A DNA stretch of 64,000 bases, from positions 228,510 through 292,509 of the forward strand of contig MU405246.1 in NCBI GenBank assembly GCA_022836615.1, read 5' to 3'. Below are positions 23,082-34,660 of this stretch, piece after piece. Under the pieces are notes generated by a model. That model saw only the letters and a program-made list of their open reading frames with translations. It did not search any database and was not told the DNA's origin. Source of the DNA: Annulohypoxylon bovei var. microspora (lineage: Eukaryota; Ascomycota; Sordariomycetes; Xylariales; Hypoxylaceae). Each line of letters opens with the position of its first letter. Within the stretch, counting starts at the first letter, position 1. The position numbers and the translations under genes were made by a program.

Positions 23082-23810
23082 TGAAGATACCTACCTAGAT
23101 TAGAAGCTGTGAGAGAGCAAAGATAAATTGTAATTCAGTTAAACTGGAAATGAATATTTCATATTTGAAATAAACTTCTAGCAGAGAATAGGCATCTTTG
23201 TTCTTCATTGTTGCCTAAGGTAGTACCTATAATTCATAGGTAAGCATTATCCCCTCAATAGAAGCAAAGCTGGTGCTTAGCAACTTTGAATATTAATATT
23301 CTAAACTTAAAACGAACCCAGTTGGAAACGACTCTAAGGCATGGTGATTTATTTATAACAGATACTTGATTGTAAAGGTTCAATCAAGGTTGGATAGGTA
23401 CAGGTGCTATCTGGCTAGGTACCTAGGTAAGGACAGTAAATAGGGGCTGCTATATTTGCAATACTCAGGTGTAAACGTAACGTCTTAACAAGACTTATGC
23501 AATCCATATAGTTACCTACCTACACCTACCTAATTGACTAGAGATTTATGGGCTATACTTATCTAGAGCACTATGACTACCTAGGTAGGTAAATCGTAGA
23601 TAATAATCTGGCGTTATGTTATGAGCCTTATAGAACGCTCTTGGAACATCGACTCTTAAACATAGGCCTTAAATGATAATTCATTGCTTGCCTACTATTC
23701 TTGTGCAATAAACAACCGCTGCTTAAGCAAGCCCCAAGCTTCCAAACTGATCAAAAACTCATACAAGAGTAGTGGGTATTTTAGTTCTCATGTCCTTCAT
23801 TAATTTAATT
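23082..23810. other. Intergenic rich in CCTAGGTAGG motifs
   Basis: This lies between converging 3' ends. Motifs of the type GGTACCTAGG and CTACCTAGGTAGG occur at about 23393–23430, 23514–23533 and 23576–23592. No gene is seen. Confidence 0.5.
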
Positions 23811-25661
23811 TTACACGCTTCTATTGTCCGACCGGTTGGAGTGCTCCTCGATTTCAATCTTCGACATATCATGTTTCGCATCTTGAGTGATCTCAAACTT
23901 CTCTTGCTCCGAGACGCCGAAAAGTCTGTCCATATGCTCGAGGGAGATACCTGGTAAAAGAATGAGCACTCTGTTTTGTAGGGAAAAGAGGGAGTCGGGG
24001 TGGACATACCTTTAGTCTCGGGGATGAAAAACCAAACGAAGAAGAACATCAACACGCTGAAGCTTCCGAAGATGAGGTACGTGCCGTACCCGTGATTTCC
24101 GACAGTAGCCAACATGTTGGGCACGGCGCGCGCGACCACGAAGTTGAACAACCACTGTGTAGCAGCACTCAGCGCAACGTTCATGGGCCGCAAGCGCGCG
24201 GCCGGGATCTCGGAGACCAGAATCCAGCACGCGGGACCCCAGCCGAACTGGAAGAAGGCAGCGAAGATGAAGATGCAGACAAGAGCAAAGTATCCGGCAC
24301 CGGGAACGGGCGCGCCATCTACGGGAGGCGAGATGCGCACGTACAGCCCGATATAAAACATGCAGAAGGCCTGGCCCACAGACGACACGAGCAGCGATTT
24401 ACGGCGGCCGAGCGAGTCCGCCATGAACAGCAAGAACAAAGCGCACGAGACGACTTTCACGATACCGTAAACACCGGTGCTGAGAAGCGAGTTGGAAGTA
24501 CCCGTGATTCCGAGATTCTTGAAGATCTGCGGCGCGTACACGTTGATCGCGTTGGTGCCGGTCATCTGCTGGCAGATCATGAGAACGATGCTGAGGATAG
24601 CGCGTTTACGGTTGGTAGCGACGGTCCACATCTCCTTCTGCAGCGACCAGAAGCTGGCGTCGCCAAGGAGCCGTTGTTCGTAGGTGAGCTGGTCGACGAT
24701 CTCTTGAAACTCCTCTTGCAGGTACGGGTGGTCGGGGGCGAGGTTTCGGATCCGCACGAGCACGGCCTTGGCCTCCTCCCACTTATCCTTACGGGCGAGG
24801 TATCGAGGGGATTCGTTGCAGATAGCCATCAGGGAAAAGAGTAACACAGCGGGGAGGCCTTGGATGGATAGGGGAACGATGTACTGCTTAGGACCTGTCA
24901 AGTTGACGCTAACGGCATAGTTACCCCAGAAGGCTATCATGCCACCGGTGACGATAAACATTTGATACAAGCCGGTAAGCAGACCACGAATGGCACGAGG
25001 CGCATTTTCAGTGACATAAATCGGGTTGATGACACTGGACGCGCCAACACCAAGACCTGCGTGAAAATTCACATATCAGCATATGAGATATATCAACTCG
25101 TGGAACTATCAGAAGCTTACCAGAGATAAATCGGCCAATGTACATAGGTTCAAGATGGCCAGACGCAGCAGCCTGCATGGCTACACCAGACATAGTGAAG
25201 AGAGCAGCAACCATCAAACAAGGCCTGCGACCAAAGGCATCGGTTAATGGGTAAGCTGCGAGAGCGCCTACGAAACAGCCAGCTTGCAACACGGAGACGA
25301 TATTTCCCTGGAGATTAGCTGTCGCGACATCGTCCTTGCTTCCTAAACCATAGGCACTATTGTGATTTATGTCAGAAATTGCCTTAAATTACACAGCGAC
25401 CGAGTGTCAGTCTGTAGGAAGAGCATACGTGATGAACGAGTCCAGGTTGATAACACCGCCGATCACACCGCTATCCCATCCGAAAGACATAGCGCCAAAA
25501 CACGCCTAAGTAAGAGCAATTGTTAGTATTTTTGAGGTAATGTTATTAAAACATCCGACACTTACAGAACAAGCTAACAGATAAACCCTCCATCCGTAGA
25601 TCTCCTTCGGGTCGGTTTTCATGGCGTCATTTTTGACGATATACTTTAATATACCCGACAT
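23811..25661 (-). CDS. MFS sugar/quinate-type transporter
   Basis: Five exons, complement(23811..23950, 24010..25056, 25121..25356, 25429..25505, 25566..25661), total 1596 nt and 531 aa, the usual length of fungal sugar porters. Introns are 59, 64, 72 and 60 nt with GT–AG ends, and every join restores family motifs: [19 protein letters not shown], then [47 protein letters not shown] and [17 protein letters not shown]. These are the duplicated RXGRR, PESPRYL-type and PETKG signatures of the sugar porter family, a 12-helix plasma-membrane H+ symporter or facilitator. The ATG at 25661 opens [13 protein letters not shown] with an acidic loop after it, as in relatives. Substrate cannot be set from sequence; quinate permease and hexose carriers are both possible. 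Confidence 0.93.
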
Positions 25662-27407
25662 GGTTGTCGACGGGCGGGAGCGATCCCAAGCCGCTCTGTC
25701 CTATATCTGACGTCTCGTGTCGCCGTCGATTCTCTCTGTCTTGAACGAGCGCGTTGCCGTCGTGCGGTATTATTTTAGCGATACACGAGGAGAACGACCA
25801 AGACCAAGTAAGATGAGCGGCGACACGCTACCTTTAAAGGCATGCACGCTGCGGGCGAGCTGCCGATAACATTTTTCGCCTCGCGACGATACCACGTTGT
25901 TAGGGGACCGGGGTATGAGAGATCTGGGGCTGGAATTTCCCGTGGTGGTTCTCAAGAACCATGTTCTGGAGCTTGTGATGGGTGGAAAATGGGTGCTGAG
26001 CTAATTCCGTATTCTTCCACCAAATAGGATCGCCAGATTACCTGGACAAAAGGCGCTGGGGGTCACTTGGCCGAGGTCGCCCTGGTAGAACTAGATAGGA
26101 GCGGTTCTAGCACTTGCGCGGCCCTGGCTTTCTTACCCCATGGGCGGCCAAGGCTAGTTGGTCTGGGGACTGGAGTATGCCGAGCTTGGGGAATTATTCC
26201 GTAGATTTGGAGATTTATATCAACACTAATTAGATTCACCAACAACATTGAGAGCTTTAACCTCAATTTCTTAATTGTTTCTCCGCGATTTGAGATACCT
26301 GAATCGATGCTTCTCACCTTATCTTTCGAAATGCCAGTGGATAATAGCAACGTACGCGGCATGCATAATGTCTTAAGATCAGATCACTTACACACGAGAG
26401 CTAGAAAGACACTGACAGGGTTAGCAGTTGGGGTTGTAGGAGAAGTGGAGATATATCTCTGAAGGATGGATCTCAGGGCCGAATGCTGGAAGTCCGACCA
26501 ACCAGCCTAGTTAATTCAGGTTGAAGCTCAACCTCCACTACGGACATAGTCTTCATTTTAGGCTGAATGCGGGGGACGAACCGGGGCAACCAAGGTCAGG
26601 TAGCTTAAGGACTAGGCGTCGCTTATTTGGTGTTGACATTTTAAAATGATATAGCTGAATCTTCGTGTTTGATATTTATGTATATGTGAAAATAATGTCA
26701 CTCGTATAGGTAAAATGACGAAGTATGGGATTTTGGTATAAGCGCTCCATTCATTCAAGATTTTTGGTCGGCTCCATATTCTAGATGGGTAACAAAATGC
26801 AGACTCAGGGGTCAACAAGAGTTGCCACAAACATGTTAGTTACATGACATTCAACTTGTACTACGTTGATATTATGTAGCATATTACATGAACATGTATG
26901 TATATTAATCTTCATAGTTGAATGTATAACATATAACTTGACGATTAACAAAAATACTCCGTCACAAACTCATCACTTTGCTTGCGGGGTACCGCGTACT
27001 TCACCATGACTCGAAAATCTACTCGGGCGATACTACACCGGCACTTCATCCTTTGAATAATACATACCTTCCTTACCTTCGAAGGCAAACTCCATCGTAC
27101 GAGCGCCGTCATAGAATTGATTAAGAAAAGAGACAAACCAAAGCAACGATTGAATCTAGTATCCGTCGGGAGTTAAGCTGCAAGCAATCTATAGTGACAC
27201 TATCGCGATACGTTCGAACCCGCTCTGGAAGTCGGACGTCGTCACATCGGCCGCCACCAGATCCTCGTAGCTGCATTTAGCCTCCCACCCTTCTACCAGC
27301 GCATTTCATACCCTTTCATCCTATTGTCTCACTTTCCTGAGGCTCTTATCTCACCACGAGCCAATCTTTTTTATTTATTTATTACCATTCTCTTTGACAG
27401 GATCGAA
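25662..27407. other. Intergenic, divergent MFS / BNR genes
   Basis: About 1.7 kb between divergent genes. Frames on both strands are under 100 codons and lack motifs. A TTTGACAG sequence directly before the BNR start (about 27393–27400) resembles a splice acceptor, so a 5' UTR intron is possible. Confidence 0.45.
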
Positions 27408-28977
27408 ATGATGCTACCAGAACCCTCGGTATCGGTTCTTGGCCTGGACCCGACGCACCGGAACTGCGTGTTGAACGGGAACGCGTTCCAGCAGGACGCC
27501 ATCCAATCGTATAACGGGTGGCAGTACGCCTGTTTCTATAGCCAATTAGCAGCAGATGGCGCAAAGGAGCCGTTGTTCATCCATCTATCGCGTAGGAAGC
27601 TGCCGGAGGGAAAGTGGGAGACATTCGTCTTCGACGACTACCCGCAGACGACGGATGATGGCCATAATACAGTCCAGGTAACATAAGATTCTTCAAAGTA
27701 GACAACAAAAACAGAGGCTGAGTGCGTATCAAGCTCGGTATCTGTCCCGGCGACGGCACTATCCACCTTTCATACGACCACCACTGCGACATGTAGGTCC
27801 CAGACACATTACCCCCGCCAAGCTAGCCTCATACTCCATACATACTTACCAGCAACAGAATACGCTACCGGCACTCCCACCCCGGCGTCGCCCAAACGCC
27901 AGAATCCCACACGTGGTCCAAAGCACTCTTCACCCCACACCTAACGCGGCTCCCCGGGCTCAGCGCCTCGGACGACGAGCTCTTCAGCTACATCACGTAC
28001 CCGCGGTTCGTGCAGCTGGGCTCATCCCTGCTCTTCTCGTGGCGGACGGGCAAAGCGGGGCTCGGGGACGACCACGTAGCCTTGTACACCCCATCTACGG
28101 GCTACGCGGTGCTGGGCACGAGCCTCAAGGGCGTGGACAACAACCCGTACATCCACGGGCTGGACTACCGGGCGGGGCGGCTGCACGCGACGTGGGTGTA
28201 CCGGGGGTTCGTGCGGTACGCCGGCTGGGACGACCCGCGCGACACCCAGCACAAGCGGCAGGCGGGCCCGAACTCCGCCGCCAACAACCACGACATCTGC
28301 TACGCGTACTCGGACGACGGCGGCCGCGCCTGGCGCAACGGCGCCGGCGACCTCGTCGCCGACCTGGGGAACGGGGACGACGGCGTGAGGCCCGACGCGC
28401 CCGGCATCGTGGCCTTCGAGATCCCGAAGGGCAGCGGGCTGACGAACCAGGAGGCCCAGGCGGTCGATGGCGAGGGCGGCGTGCATGTGCTGAATCGGGA
28501 CGCGGTGGGCGGCGAGCAGAGGTGGAAGCATTATTATCGATCGCCTGACGGTTAGTTTTCCTTTTTCAGTCTTTTCACATTACCTACTTACTACCTATCA
28601 TTTATCATCGTTTCCACGGCAGCAATGGCGATACCGAGATACTAACAAAAACAGGTGTCTGGACTCAACGCGCCCTTCCCCACGTCACCTGTGGTAAGAG
28701 GGGACAGCTAGCCGTGAGCAAGGACGACGACCTATATCTCATCTTACCGGACCAGGCGTCGTCCACGCTGACGATCTTGAAGGCGTCGAAGAAAACTAAG
28801 TATTCCAAGTACGAGCTCGTGTGGCGGGAGGGCGGATTCCCGCCGACTGAGCCGTTGGTCGACACCACGAGACTGGAGTATGATAATGTGTTGTCTGTGT
28901 TCACGCGATCTAGTAACGGGTCCGATATGGACTCTCACGCGCAGGTTGATGTTGTGGTTCTCGATTTCAAGTTGTAG
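27408..28977 (+). CDS. BNR-repeat (sialidase-like beta-propeller, BNR_4 type) protein
   Basis: Four exons (27408..27677, 27734..27792, 27853..28550, 28655..28977) give 449 aa. Junctions are supported by the family core: DDGHNTVQ joins LGICPGDGTIHLSYDHHCD, and SPDG joins VWTQRALPHV, with frame kept. The third exon could start at 27859 instead of 27853, dropping two codons. The domain has repeated short propeller-strand motifs such as DDGGRAWRNG and NNPYIHGLDYRAGRLHATWVYRG. The BNR_4 family contains presumed glycoside- or polysaccharide-acting enzymes. No signal peptide is seen after MMLPEPSVSVLG, so it seems cytosolic unless an upstream exon is missed. Exon 3 is much more GC-rich than the rest. 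Enzyme activity is not assigned. Confidence 0.82.
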
Positions 28978-29016
28978 GCGAATAATCATATATCAAATCG
29001 ACGAAGGCTTTCAGAT

Positions 29017-29042
29017 ATCTTCATCTTCATCTTCATCTTCAC
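29017..29042. repeat. TCTTCA microsatellite
   Basis: About four copies of the six-base unit TCTTCA just after the BNR gene stop codon. Confidence 0.8.
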
Positions 29043-29223
29043 CAGGTAATTTCTCATAACTCATGAGACACAATAAGGTTATGAGAGAAGCTTTTCGTAG
29101 AATAGTGTTTGAGCTCTAATTAACAATCCGTCAGGATCCTAGTCTATACTTCATATTAGTACAAGTATTCATGATTCATTACACTCCCGTGCTGTAAGTC
29201 TGCCGTTGGTCGTACAAGGGAAC

Positions 29224-30933
29224 CTATCCCTTTTTGACATCCCCATTGCTGACGTGAACCGGTGTCTCTTCATTGTGCTCGCTAATTTCGATCTTGGGCA
29301 CAGGAACCCTCGTGGTTGGCCGCTCCTCGATATCGAAACCCGCAGCCGCCGCTACCTGCAAGATGCCGTAAAGGACAAGAGCGACGACGGCAATAAGATC
29401 GATGATATGGACAAACCACCAGAAGTACTGGCGGCCCAGAGCGCAATTTGCGAATTCGAACCTCCACTCCCAAGCGTCTTGGTCGAACCAGACGCTAAGT
29501 AAACCAGCATTGCCACCAAACCCGCCCATCATACTCCGGACAGTGATCTCTCTTAGACCCGGAAGATCCGGTCTTCCAGGAAATTGGTCCGTCTTCGCAG
29601 TCTCCCATAGCGTAGTTCGCCATTGACGCTCATCGCTCTCCGTTTGATTGATGTAATGGTAGGTATCGCAGCCCTCGTGATCGTGCCCGTTCAGCACGAC
29701 ACCTCTCCGACCTCTACCCTGACCTGGCGCGTTAGGGTCACCGTTTAGCCCGAAAATCCCTTCCAGAAACCCGCGAGAAGCGTCGGCCGACAGTTGATTC
29801 TGTTCCTTAACGCCGCCACCGGAGTGGAAATTGAAGAAAGGCGCATCGACACAGATGCCTTCGGGCTTGTACAATGGAATATGCGTTAGAACCACAGTAA
29901 AATGACCCGCAAACTCGACAGCGGAGGCTGTGTTGATCACGTCGTTCACGAAGGTATACGTCTTGTCCTGGAGACTCTGGTCTACGGCCGGAGTGTCGAG
30001 GTTCATGTTATTGACATTGACGATCCGGAGCTCGGGGGGTAGACGATCGGAGTCGGGGTTCTTCTCGGCATCGTAAATAGTCGCGTTGGTCGCTGGGTCA
30101 GCAATGGGTAACTCGAATCGCAGCTCGTAGGAGGCTTTGCCGAACACACGCTCGAATCGCTCCAGTCGCTCGAATGTCAGGTCACCCGCATAGCCGACAT
30201 CGTGGTTGCCTGCGACGTTAATGACCCTGCGTCGCCAAGCCGCAGCATTCTCATCCTCGACGCCGAGCAACCCGGCTAGTTCATATTCCTCCGCAGGGTA
30301 CGCCGCGACTTCGTCAGGGACGCGCTCGCCTCCTTTAAACGACCGATTCCAGAACCTCCAGCTTCTTCGGTTGAATTCAGGAGCCCTAATCCACTGGCTT
30401 CCGAGCAAGTCTCCGAGGACAGTGACATGGGTAGGCTTGGTCCACCATCGTAGCGTTCGATAAATATGGGCGAGGTAGAAGTCGTTCCCGAATAGATCTA
30501 TGCGCTTGCGGATCGACTCGGCCGTATCGGGTATGTCGTCGAAAAAGACATCGACAAGGTCGTGAACTACCTGTCGCAGACGTTTGCGTAGCGACGGTTG
30601 ATCGGTCTTGTACGTGAGGTGGCGGATAGCCCAGGTCAAGTGAGGGAAGGATTCGCGGTTGTAATTCCTGATGGACGTGTCACCCTCTAGCTGCGGATCG
30701 CCGAGGGCTAGAAGTCTAAACGGCGCGGCATTACTCGAAGATAGAACATGCTGTCGCAGCGTATCCTGGAGCGCGGCAGCAGGGCTCTCAGGTTCGGTCT
30801 TGTTGACTTGTTGTGGTGGAAGCGGAAACGCGCATCCGAGAAAGACGGGATAAAGATACAGATAAAAAGTTGAAGCTATGCAGAGCGGGATGAGGACTCG
30901 CAAAACATTGCGAAGAAGAGACGCAGGGGACAT
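29224..30933 (-). CDS. TED1: Ted1/Cdc1/PGAP5-type metallophosphoesterase
   Basis: One intronless frame of 569 aa starting at an ATG (MSPASLLRN). An N-terminal hydrophobic segment (11–33) and a C-terminal one (about 504–530) bracket a luminal calcineurin-like phosphoesterase domain with metal-binding motifs LALGDPQLEGD (75–85), GDLLGSQW (174–181), VAGNHDVGY (240–248), LTHIPLY (349–355) and NGHDHEGCD (415–423). The GDPQ, GDLxGS and GNHDxGY triad is that of yeast Ted1 and mammalian PGAP5, which remove an ethanolamine phosphate from GPI-anchor mannose in the ER so that GPI proteins can exit. Length and two-membrane-segment topology fit. The related Cdc1 is the main alternative. Confidence 0.87.
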   Translation of the reverse strand: MSPASLLRNVLRVLIPLCIASTFYLYLYPVFLGCAFPLPPQQVNKTEPESPAAALQDTLRQHVLSSSNAAPFRLLALGDPQLEGDTSIRNYNRESFPHLTWAIRHLTYKTDQPSLRKRLRQVVHDLVDVFFDDIPDTAESIRKRIDLFGNDFYLAHIYRTLRWWTKPTHVTVLGDLLGSQWIRAPEFNRRSWRFWNRSFKGGERVPDEVAAYPAEEYELAGLLGVEDENAAAWRRRVINVAGNHDVGYAGDLTFERLERFERVFGKASYELRFELPIADPATNATIYDAEKNPDSDRLPPELRIVNVNNMNLDTPAVDQSLQDKTYTFVNDVINTASAVEFAGHFTVVLTHIPLYKPEGICVDAPFFNFHSGGGVKEQNQLSADASRGFLEGIFGLNGDPNAPGQGRGRRGVVLNGHDHEGCDTYHYINQTESDERQWRTTLWETAKTDQFPGRPDLPGLREITVRSMMGGFGGNAGLLSVWFDQDAWEWRFEFANCALGRQYFWWFVHIIDLIAVVALVLYGILQVAAAAGFDIEERPTTRVPVPKIEISEHNEETPVHVSNGDVKKG

Positions 30934-31662
30934 GTAGACGACGGCATGTGGCCGAAGCCGTTAGGTAATAACGAATGGTACCTAAAATCGGTACTGTGAG
31001 AGGAGAAAAGAAAACATTTGGAGCATCGTCGTTTGTAGGGAAAAGGAAACAAGTTTTTGGAATCCTTCTGTCTTACCGGAAGAGCTACCTAGAAAATAGG
31101 GGTTCGATAGGAGATCCACTAAATAGAAACGTCGGCTGTCGGATTTTATGATAGCGCTATCCAATACGACCATGTGGGTACCTACCGTACTGCAAGCGGG
31201 CATTAAACATCGCTAAATTTAGCGATACGAATTGACAGGTGATAGGTGATAGGTGACATGATTCTATCCAATCCACCCATTCGGTTATTTTGAAGCTTTG
31301 AAACTCTAGATAATAGAGTGCAAAAGTTGTTTTATGTGATTCATTCATTGAGGTTTTTTATAGTTGTTCATTACCGTATTGACACAAGTTAAGTGCCATT
31401 ACGGTAGGTAGCTTGAGAGTGATGGATGAAAAGGTAGGTAGGTAGTAGGTTAGGCAGTCTTTTCGTCTTGAGTTTGTCAGTAACCCATTTTTATAGCATG
31501 GGGCTAAGAATCCTCCCATTCAGTTTTCTTTGCCAGTAGAAAACTCGCCCTTATTCCGAACTCATTGCTCAGAATAATCGTAATCATTCGTGAGATTCCA
31601 CCACCACCACCACCCGTCATGAAGTCGTATCTCATGAGAAGTCGACCATAATGAACTTTTCA
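30934..31662. other. Intergenic
   Basis: Between the TED1-like promoter and the 3' end of the small acidic protein gene. GGTAGGTAGG tracts lie at about 31403–31450 and a CCACCACCACCACC run at about 31600–31614. No gene is seen. Confidence 0.5.
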
Positions 31663-32262
31663 TTACTCCTCGATAGGGTCATCTTCAAGCTCAGGGAAGT
31701 CAACCTGAAATTCGGGCTCATATTCCGGGTCTGCATCAGAGGGTCTGAAAGTGAATGCCACGACAGTGTTGTTTTCAATGCCAGCGTCAACCATAGTCTC
31801 CCTTTTCGCGGAATCAAGAGCGTTCCAGCCCTGACTAAGATCGGTTGGTACCTTGGGTAGAGCAAACTCGATCCGCCGAGGCTCATCAGGAAGCTCAAGA
31901 TTCGTCTTTCCCTTCTCCGGTGAAAATGTTGTCAGTCCGTCAGGATAGCGGTCTGCCAGGACTTCTAGCAGTTCTTCTGCTATGTCGGTGAAAGATTTCA
32001 TCGGCTGGACGAATAGGAAGATAGTGTGGACGCCATACTTGAAACGGATCGACAAGTCAAGATCGTTTATCTCGTCCTGATCATCCTGGTCAGACTATAT
32101 ATAAGTTAGCGATTTCGGATGGTGTGAATATTGGGTGGTCGTAAGTGATATCTCATGCGCCGCCGAGACGGATGTTCGCATGAGAAGTGTACATGCTGTC
32201 CGCTTGGATTGGATTCGAATATGTGATGAAATGAGATGGGATGCATTGAAATGTCTAACCAT
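31663..32262 (-). CDS. Small acidic conserved-type protein, start-codon-only first exon proposed
   Basis: The main exon, complement(31663..32094), encodes about 143 residues rich in Asp/Glu at both ends (SDQDDQDEINDLDLS… and …PELEDDPIEE) around a core beginning IRFKYGVHTIFLFVQPM. The frame is open back to an acceptor (ATATATAG, ending at 32095) with no ATG before the core. The simplest completion uses the ATG at 32262–32260 immediately followed by a donor (ATG|GTTAGA), with a 165-nt intron (32095..32259); the protein then begins MSDQDDQDEIND and is 144 aa. I do not recognise a named family. The compact hydrophobic core and acidic tails suggest a soluble protein. It is divergent from the Tim17-like gene, with which it may share a promoter. 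Confidence 0.65.
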
Positions 32263-32757
32263 GTTGTCAACCGTTGAGCGATGGCGCTCTTCTTCCCGAT
32301 AGCTGTAGGGGTAGGATTGTTTGATGTTCGTGTTGGATTCTTAAAATGAGTTTTGCTAAGACGCGATTCGTACCTCGGCGAGGTGCAAGGATCGGGGTAG
32401 ATCGAGATATTCCTAGGCAATTGTTAGTGCATAGGTACCCAAGTAGACGCGGCGGCACGTGGTCGCGTAAAGTGCCTGCCCACCTGCAGTCTGCAGACCC
32501 CAAGTTAGGTAAGCATGTGGGTCTAAACTTTTGAAGCTTTCGATTTTTGCTAGGAAACCTTGGTAGAGCTGGCAGGTGTAGCTACCTAGTACCTACCTAT
32601 TTTAATTCCATGTCTTACGATCTTCAATGTTGTCATTCAACTTCTACTAAAACTTACACAGGATCTACCAGTTGTTCGTCAACACCAAATATTTTGAGAT
32701 CATATAGGCATTTCTCTTTGCGACAGCTCGCAAAGACTATATATAGCGCAATTGAAG
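32263..32757. other. Divergent promoter region
   Basis: About 0.5 kb between two divergent start codons. It includes AGCTACCTAGTACCTACC near 32579–32600. No further gene is seen. Confidence 0.5.
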
Positions 32758-33438
32758 ATGGCAAGCTCTGATGGGGGAGTTAGACACGCATGGACTCCTA
32801 CCCGCGAAGAATATACTCAGATATGGAAAGACTCCCGTCTATCTATCCCACCACCATTACGCATACCAGCTGCTGCGGTGACAGCTTTCGGCGTAGGGAT
32901 GACTTTAGGCCTTGCGCATGGCAGCAAGACGGCCGGTTTACGTTTTAGAGCTGAGCACGCCCACCGGCTTCCTACAACCACGACTGGGTGGTATCTATAC
33001 CATAAGAGCAAGAATTATCACTTGGCATTAGGTGGGCTGAAGGAAGGATTGAAAGTCGGCGCGAAGCTTAGCCTTTTAAGTACGGCCATGTTCTGCGCCG
33101 AGAACCTGTTCGATGTGTATCGAGGAACCACCGATCTCTTCAGCACTGTCATGGCTAGTCTGGCCGTAGCTGGCGGCTTCAGTTTTTGGAGTATGTTCCC
33201 TCAGTACTTGATATAACGACATTTGTCGTCATCATCACAAGTCTAATCATCCCCTGATGTAGATCGTTTTTCGGCCGCCGAAACTGCGAGGACTGCCAGG
33301 AAAGGCCTGAAGTTTGGGCTTGCATACGGAGCCGTCCAAGACTTGCTCTCTCTTGCCAAAGGCCGACCCGTAGGATATGTCGAATTCATCCGCAGGCATG
33401 TTGGGAAAGCCACTCAACTTGAGGAGAAAACGACGTGA
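32758..33438 (+). CDS. Tim17/Tim22/Tim23-family-like membrane protein
   Basis: Two exons (32758..33190, 33263..33438) give 202 aa. The 72-nt intron joins GGFSFW to NRFSAAETARTARKGLKFG in frame. The ATG at 32758 (MASSDGGVRHAW) is the first in frame. Several Gly/Ala-rich hydrophobic segments are visible: AAAVTAFGVGMTLGLAHG, GLKVGAKLSLLSTAMFCAEN, STVMASLAVAGGFSFW and KGLKFGLAYGAVQDLLSL. This small-residue helix pattern with a Gly-rich repeat resembles Tim17-domain proteins of the mitochondrial inner membrane and complex I. It is not one of the three canonical TIM subunits as far as I can tell. The family is inferred from pattern, not from a unique motif. Confidence 0.65.
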
Positions 33439-34660
33439 GGATATAATATCGGCCTTGCGAGCTAGAAGAAATCTAGAAATCTTCCCGCATCCGCTTCATG
33501 CCGAACCGCCTTTAAGGAACCCCAAGCTTCCCTGCGGCCTTATCTACAACCGGTTCACCTGGGCATCTACTACTGCAGCACTCCGCATAGAATTTCCGCA
33601 TTAACCGCACCGGACAATTTGACGTACAGACAACGTCAGAAATTGCGGGGTTTTATTGCTATCGCATAAGAAAACACTGAAACCTTGAAAGCCTCACGAA
33701 AACCAACGTAACTAGGTAATTCCAACGAAGACTGTATTCATGTGAATATAATCGGAAATTAACCACCGGGGCACGTGGCTCGCAAAAGAAAAGTTACGTT
33801 ATAAATTACTCAATAATCCACCATTTTGAATTAGCGCTTTCGGCCATCATCGCATCAGTTTGTAGCAATACGGCACGGCCGAGCACTCGGCTTGGCCTTG
33901 GATACCCCACGTTTTGGCCACAGGCCTCGAACCGCTCAGAATTTTAGGATTTACGCGCGGCTTATTCTTGCTATATTCGGTTATCCTCAGAAAGCCGGAC
34001 CGGACTTTGACTAAAGTATACCCTAGGTAGAGAACCAATACGGTGCAAGGGGATTGCTCGGTCGACTGAACGCGCTAGCCTTAAGCTATTGCTCACTCTT
34101 TCGGGTCTCGCCATGCCGCTATCCTACGGCTTTGTCTTTGATTGGACAATGGCATCATTTTATTACCTCTTTGCACCACGGTTACCTGCGGCATACTCAG
34201 ACTCGATGGGTCCACGTGATCATCTACGATAAGACTTCCCAGTGGATTGGAGCTGCAGTATCGACATGGCATCGAGTCGTGATTGGAATATCGGACTTTC
34301 GTGGTGGACGGCTCGCTATTCTCGAGGTGATTCATGGATGCCGTACGATGCGCCCCTGTCGGCTTTCACCATAACGCTGCAGCTGAGACCGTTGCGATTC
34401 CGGAGATAAAAGATGCCACCTAGAATACTGAGCAGTAGGAGACTTCGATAGTTAAAAGTATAGCCTCCCGCTTCATACTAATATGTTCCATTGTCCGTTG
34501 TTATCGACTATATCTGTCTAAGCACTTTCCTATCACCTTTTATACCTCATATCTCACTCACACCTGCCCTACGCTTTTCCCTACCACAGCATAGTCACAC
34601 TACCTACCTACCCAATCTATCAACCTATCAGTGTCATTGCGGTACCGCAAACCGCTAACA
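33439..34660. other. Intergenic upstream of proline dehydrogenase
   Basis: Short frames only. TACCTACCTACC lies near 34602–34615, about 50 bases before the PRODH start. No gene recognised. Confidence 0.5.

Noticed and set aside
24092..24844. 250-codon plus-strand frame
   Set aside because: Antisense shadow of the MFS transporter, whose exons and motifs are certain.
27913..28548. 211-codon frame overlapping BNR exon 3
   Set aside because: Arg/Gly/Ala-rich shadow frame produced by GC-rich coding DNA; the BNR frame carries the family motifs.
22158..28977. Biosynthetic gene cluster of sulfotransferase, transporter and BNR protein
   Set aside because: No core synthase or oxidase and no shared regulation visible; mere neighbours.
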